A DNA stretch of 15,123 bases from Nocardioides sp. (GTDB lineage: Bacteria; Actinomycetota; Actinomycetes; Propionibacteriales; Nocardioidaceae): positions 1-15,123 of the forward strand of contig JAKFXV010000098.1 in the NCBI GenBank assembly GCA_021731205.1. The letters are read 5' to 3'. Below the pieces are notes generated by a model. That model saw only the letters and a program-made list of their open reading frames with translations, searched no databases and had not been told where the DNA came from. Positions 12,828 to 15,123 of the stretch are shown here, one piece after another. Each line of letters starts with the position of its first letter. Within the stretch, counting starts at the first letter, position 1. A program made the position numbers and the translations under genes.

Positions 12828-13295
12828 CTCCTCGATCCGCCGCAACGTGCGGGTCATGTTCTCCCGGGTCTGTTCGGTCAGCAGCAGGCGTACGCCGAAC
12901 CGCGACAGGGCCGCCTCGGTGCTGATGTCCCAGATCTCGGTGACCAACGTGCCGCCCTCGACAGGCTCGAGGTGATAGGTCCAGGTGCGACCGGTGACCA
13001 GCTTGGCCACCGCGGGGGCGAGGGTCTGCCACCCGATGCGGCGGTTCTCCTCGAACTCGATGACCACGTTCTTGGTGGCGTAGGGGAACAGACCGCGCTT
13101 CATGGACATGCCGAAGCTGTCCCCGAGTGCGAGCCGCCGGGACCCGCCCCGGGCCTCGACCACATGACCGGACCCGTCCAGGTCCGCGTGCCTGGAGGGG
13201 TCGGCCAGCAAGTCGAAGATCTCCTCGGCCGGTGCGGGAATCATCCGTTGTACGACGACGCGGTTGCGGCCCGATTGGTCCTGCTGAGAGGTCAC
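12813..13295 (-). CDS. SRPBCC (START/Bet v1-like) family protein
   Basis: About 160 aa from the GTG at 13295. The opening RVVVQRMIPAPAEEIFDLLADPSRHADLDGSGHV is the usual start of the polyketide-cyclase/dehydrase-type SRPBCC fold. NRRIGWQTLAP, TWTYHLEPVEGGTLVTEIWD and a long C-terminal helix (TRTLRRIEELV) complete it. These proteins form a hydrophobic cavity for lipids or other small molecules; the ligand is unknown. The frame continues open to 13544 but that part is low-complexity shadow over the TetR gene. No good SD is seen before 13295, so the start is uncertain. It lies 35 bp after the TetR gene on the same strand and may be co-transcribed. Confidence 0.8.
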   Translation of the reverse strand: MTSQQDQSGRNRVVVQRMIPAPAEEIFDLLADPSRHADLDGSGHVVEARGGSRRLALGDSFGMSMKRGLFPYATKNVVIEFEENRRIGWQTLAPAVAKLVTGRTWTYHLEPVEGGTLVTEIWDISTEAALSRFGVRLLLTEQTRENMTRTLRRIEELVHS

Positions 13296-13330
13296 GGCCG
13301 CAACCGTACAGAGGGAGTCCAATCGCGAAC

Positions 13331-13984
13331 TCAGGACTCCGCGGCGGCCGCGAACGGCGCCTCGTCCACGAAGGCCAGTCGAGCGATCGAAGACAGCAGC
13401 AGGTCTCGGCACTCCAGCGGCAACAGGCCGTCGAGAACCAACGAGGCGAAACCGTGCACGGTCGCCCACATCACCAGGTCGAGCCCGTCCCGGCTGCCCG
13501 GGCGCAACAGCCCCCTGTCGTCCAGATCGTCCAGACTCGCGCACAACAACTGGTAGGAGACCGAGTCGGTCTTGTGCTCCATGCCGACCGGCGGCGCGCC
13601 TTCGGCCACCAGCTGGGCCGCGAGCTGGGCGGCCGGGCAGTAGGGCCCGAACATGTGGCGGAACAGATGCGGCTCCTCGACGGCGAAGCGGACGTACTCC
13701 TCACCGGTCTTCCAGAATCGCTGCATCGCGGCCCGATCGTCGCTGCCCGTGGCCGCGGAGACGCTCGCGACCATCCGGGCATCGAGGTCTGCCATCCCTC
13801 GCGCGGCCACCGCGGCCATCAGCGCATGCTTGTCCGGGAAGTGCGCATAGGCCGCGCTCGGTGAGACCCCGACCGCCTGGGCGACCTGGCGCAGCGACAC
13901 CGACTCGGCGCCTTGGGCGCGCACCAACGTCGTGGCCTCGTTGACCAGGGCGGCCTCGAGATCTCCGTGGTGGTACGTCGACAC
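13331..13984 (-). CDS. TetR/AcrR-family repressor with WHG-type C-terminal domain
   Basis: 217-aa regulator. The N-terminal domain reads STYHHGDLEAALVNEATTLVRAQGAESVSLRQVAQAVGVSPSAAYAHFPDKHALM, a clear TetR HTH (recognition helix around SPSAAYAHF). The C-terminal half contains WATVHGFASLVLDGLLP, the W-HG motif of the WHG/TetR_C_33-type ligand domain. The GTG at 13984 is chosen because GGGAGG (13996-13991) lies six bases upstream. The GTG at 13990 would touch the SD. It is divergent from the MMPL transporter gene, with two near-identical palindromes in the 64-bp gap. It therefore very likely represses the transporter and itself. The inducer is unknown, probably a hydrophobic compound or acyl-CoA. 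Confidence 0.92.
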   Translation of the reverse strand: MSTYHHGDLEAALVNEATTLVRAQGAESVSLRQVAQAVGVSPSAAYAHFPDKHALMAAVAARGMADLDARMVASVSAATGSDDRAAMQRFWKTGEEYVRFAVEEPHLFRHMFGPYCPAAQLAAQLVAEGAPPVGMEHKTDSVSYQLLCASLDDLDDRGLLRPGSRDGLDLVMWATVHGFASLVLDGLLPLECRDLLLSSIARLAFVDEAPFAAAAES

Positions 13985-14008
13985 GCTCACCCTCCCAGAC
14001 TAGCGAAA

Positions 14009-14029
14009 GATCTTGACACTGTTCAGATC
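14009..14029. promoter_or_regulatory. TetR operator O1, overlapping -35 TTGACA of the MMPL promoter
   Basis: A 21-bp imperfect palindrome: GATCT (14009-14013) and ACA pair with TGT and AGATC (14025-14029), eight of ten arm positions. A consensus -35 TTGACA is embedded at 14013-14018, with a fair -10 (CAGAGT, 14036-14041) 17 bp later. A repressor here would block the transporter promoter directly. Confidence 0.65.
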
Positions 14030-14045
14030 ATGCACCAGAGTGGCC

Positions 14046-14066
14046 GATATGAACAGTGTTCAGATC
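14046..14066. promoter_or_regulatory. TetR operator O2, covering the MMPL start codon
   Basis: The core TGAACAGTGTTCA (14050-14062) is a perfect palindrome about base 14056, and GAT (14046-14048) and ATC (14064-14066) extend it to 21 bp. It is identical to O1 at 17 of 21 positions, with the right half (TGTTCAGATC) unchanged, at a 37-bp centre distance. It overlaps the predicted transcription start and the first codons of the transporter. Confidence 0.7.
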
Positions 14067-15123
14067 ACCGAGGACGACGCGCTGCTGCCCGATTCCGTGC
14101 GTCACCCCGACCGCGGCTTCTTCGTCGGGCTCGGCAGGTTGGTGGCGCACTGGAAGTGGACCGTCCTGATCGGCTACCTGCTGATCCTCGTGGTCGCCGG
14201 AGCCTTCGGGTCTCGCGTGTTCAGCGCGCTGGACACCGCGGGGTACGACGACCCGAACAGTGAGTCGGCGCAGGCCCTCAGCTATGCCGAAGAGACGTTC
14301 GGGATCGACGACCCGGTGATCGCGATCGCGGTGCGGACGCCTGGTGACATCGACGAGGCGGCGGGGGCTGCGGCGGCGACCGACCTGGTGACGCGAATCG
14401 CGGCCGAGCCCGGAGTGAGCGACACCGTGTCCTACTGGACATCGGGACGCCCGGCGCCGCTGCGCGGCAACGACGACCGCACCGGACAGGTGCTGGTCTT
14501 CACCAAGGACCTGATCGTGGACGACCAGATGACCTTGGCTAGCAAGCTCGTCGAGGAGTACGGCGCCGGGTACGACGGCCTCGACGTCGAGATCGGCGGT
14601 TTCGCGACGGTCAGCGAGTCGATCACCGTCCACGTCACCGAGGACCTCGCTCGCGCCGAGTCGATCGCCATCCCACTGTCGATGCTGTTGTTGATCATCG
14701 TGTTCGGCAGCGTCGTCTCCGCAGGTCTGCCGTTCACCGTGGCCGCCGGCGCCATCGTGGGCAGCTTCTTCGTGGTCTGGCTGGTCACCTTGTTCACCGA
14801 CGTCTCCGTGTTCGCCCTCAACCTGATCACGGGCCTGGGGCTGGGCCTGGGCATCGACTACGCCCTGTTGATCGTCAACCGCTTCCGTGAGGAGCGCGGT
14901 CGCGGGCTCGACACCACCGACGCCGTCATCCGCACCGTGACGACGGCCGGACGCACGGTCGCGGTCTCCGGCCTCACCGTGGCCGTCGTGCTGGGCTCGC
15001 TGCTGTTCTTCCCGCAGTACTTCTTGAAGTCGTTCGGCTACTCAGGCATCGCCGTCACCCTGCTCGCCGTGGTCACCTCGCTCACCGCGCTGCCGGCCCT
15101 GCTCGCGATCTTGGGGCCTCGTG
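14049..15123 (+). CDS. MMPL/RND-family transporter, 5' part (runs off the window)
   Basis: The frame from the ATG at 14049 stays open to the right edge (about 358 codons seen), so the C-terminal half is missing. An N-terminal cytoplasmic stretch precedes helix 1 (WTVLIGYLLILVVAGAFG). An extracellular porter domain follows (GYDDPNSESAQALSYAEETFGIDDPVIAI), then a set of helices including AESIAIPLSMLLLIIVFGSVVSAG. The diagnostic GLGLGLGIDYALLIVNRFREER and SGLTVAVVLGSL are present; IDY carries the conserved Asp/Tyr of MmpL proton relay regions. Members export lipids, siderophores or drugs by proton motive force. No SD precedes the ATG, and the predicted promoter places transcription start at or next to it, so a leaderless mRNA is likely. 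It is under the adjacent TetR. Confidence 0.9.
   Translation, partial: MNSVQITEDDALLPDSVRHPDRGFFVGLGRLVAHWKWTVLIGYLLILVVAGAFGSRVFSALDTAGYDDPNSESAQALSYAEETFGIDDPVIAIAVRTPGDIDEAAGAAAATDLVTRIAAEPGVSDTVSYWTSGRPAPLRGNDDRTGQVLVFTKDLIVDDQMTLASKLVEEYGAGYDGLDVEIGGFATVSESITVHVTEDLARAESIAIPLSMLLLIIVFGSVVSAGLPFTVAAGAIVGSFFVVWLVTLFTDVSVFALNLITGLGLGLGIDYALLIVNRFREERGRGLDTTDAVIRTVTTAGRTVAVSGLTVAVVLGSLLFFPQYFLKSFGYSGIAVTLLAVVTSLTALPALLAILGPR

Noticed and set aside
1..15123. CRISPR array, tRNA, rRNA or complete insertion sequence
   Set aside because: No regular spacer-repeat pattern, tRNA-like folds, rRNA segments or transposase motifs were seen.

Overview
The window is about 15.1 kb of very GC-rich DNA. It shows compact gene spacing, frequent GTG starts, leaderless-looking genes, lipoprotein and MMPL/RND-type genes, and TetR and CarH regulators. 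Together these point to the chromosome of a high-GC actinobacterium, possibly a Nocardioides-like member of Propionibacteriales; the genus is a guess. There are no tRNA, rRNA, CRISPR or complete insertion-sequence features. Most genes look like ordinary chromosomal metabolism and transport.

Layout. The left edge (1-446) is the 3' end of an ADP-forming acyl-CoA synthetase/ATP-grasp gene. It is followed by a small single-pass membrane protein (558-1010) whose upstream region carries a PhoP-box-like direct repeat. A DAO-family FAD oxidoreductase (1174-2352, minus) is divergent from an acyl-CoA dehydrogenase (2487-3665, plus), with a TetR-type palindrome between them. The dehydrogenase converges on a MerR-type, B12-binding CarH/LitR-like photoreceptor repressor (3675-4559, minus). 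Upstream of carH is a gene-free stretch of about 420 bp that is full of signals. It holds two arrays of three CarH-operator-like 11-bp repeats, a nested hairpin structure, a short direct repeat, and a REP/MITE-like 25-bp-arm palindrome with a T-rich tail.

Next comes a membrane-anchored protein with a substrate-binding-like region and a VWA domain (4980-6707, minus). It is divergent from a PotD-like (spermidine/putrescine-type) lipoprotein (6840-8021, plus). Then follow an aldehyde dehydrogenase (8037-9512, minus) and a cytoplasmic-looking glycerophosphodiester phosphodiesterase (9570-10664, minus). A divergent aldo/keto reductase-MFS transporter pair (10733-12827, plus) has a duplicated start region at its junction.

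The right end holds an SRPBCC protein (12813-13295, minus) and a TetR regulator with a WHG-type C-terminal domain (13331-13984, minus). The latter is divergent from an MMPL-family transporter (14049 to the window edge, plus). Two near-identical 21-bp palindromes lie between the last two genes and make a convincing autoregulated, repressor-controlled transporter unit.

The most interesting part is the carH locus (3675-4980). It combines a complete B12 photoreceptor signature (Wx9EH plus the HxxG ligand motif), a glutamine where I recall the second light-state histidine ligand of Thermus CarH, twin operator arrays, and a structured, gene-free divergent side with a terminator-like palindrome. What that side produces, if anything, is unknown.
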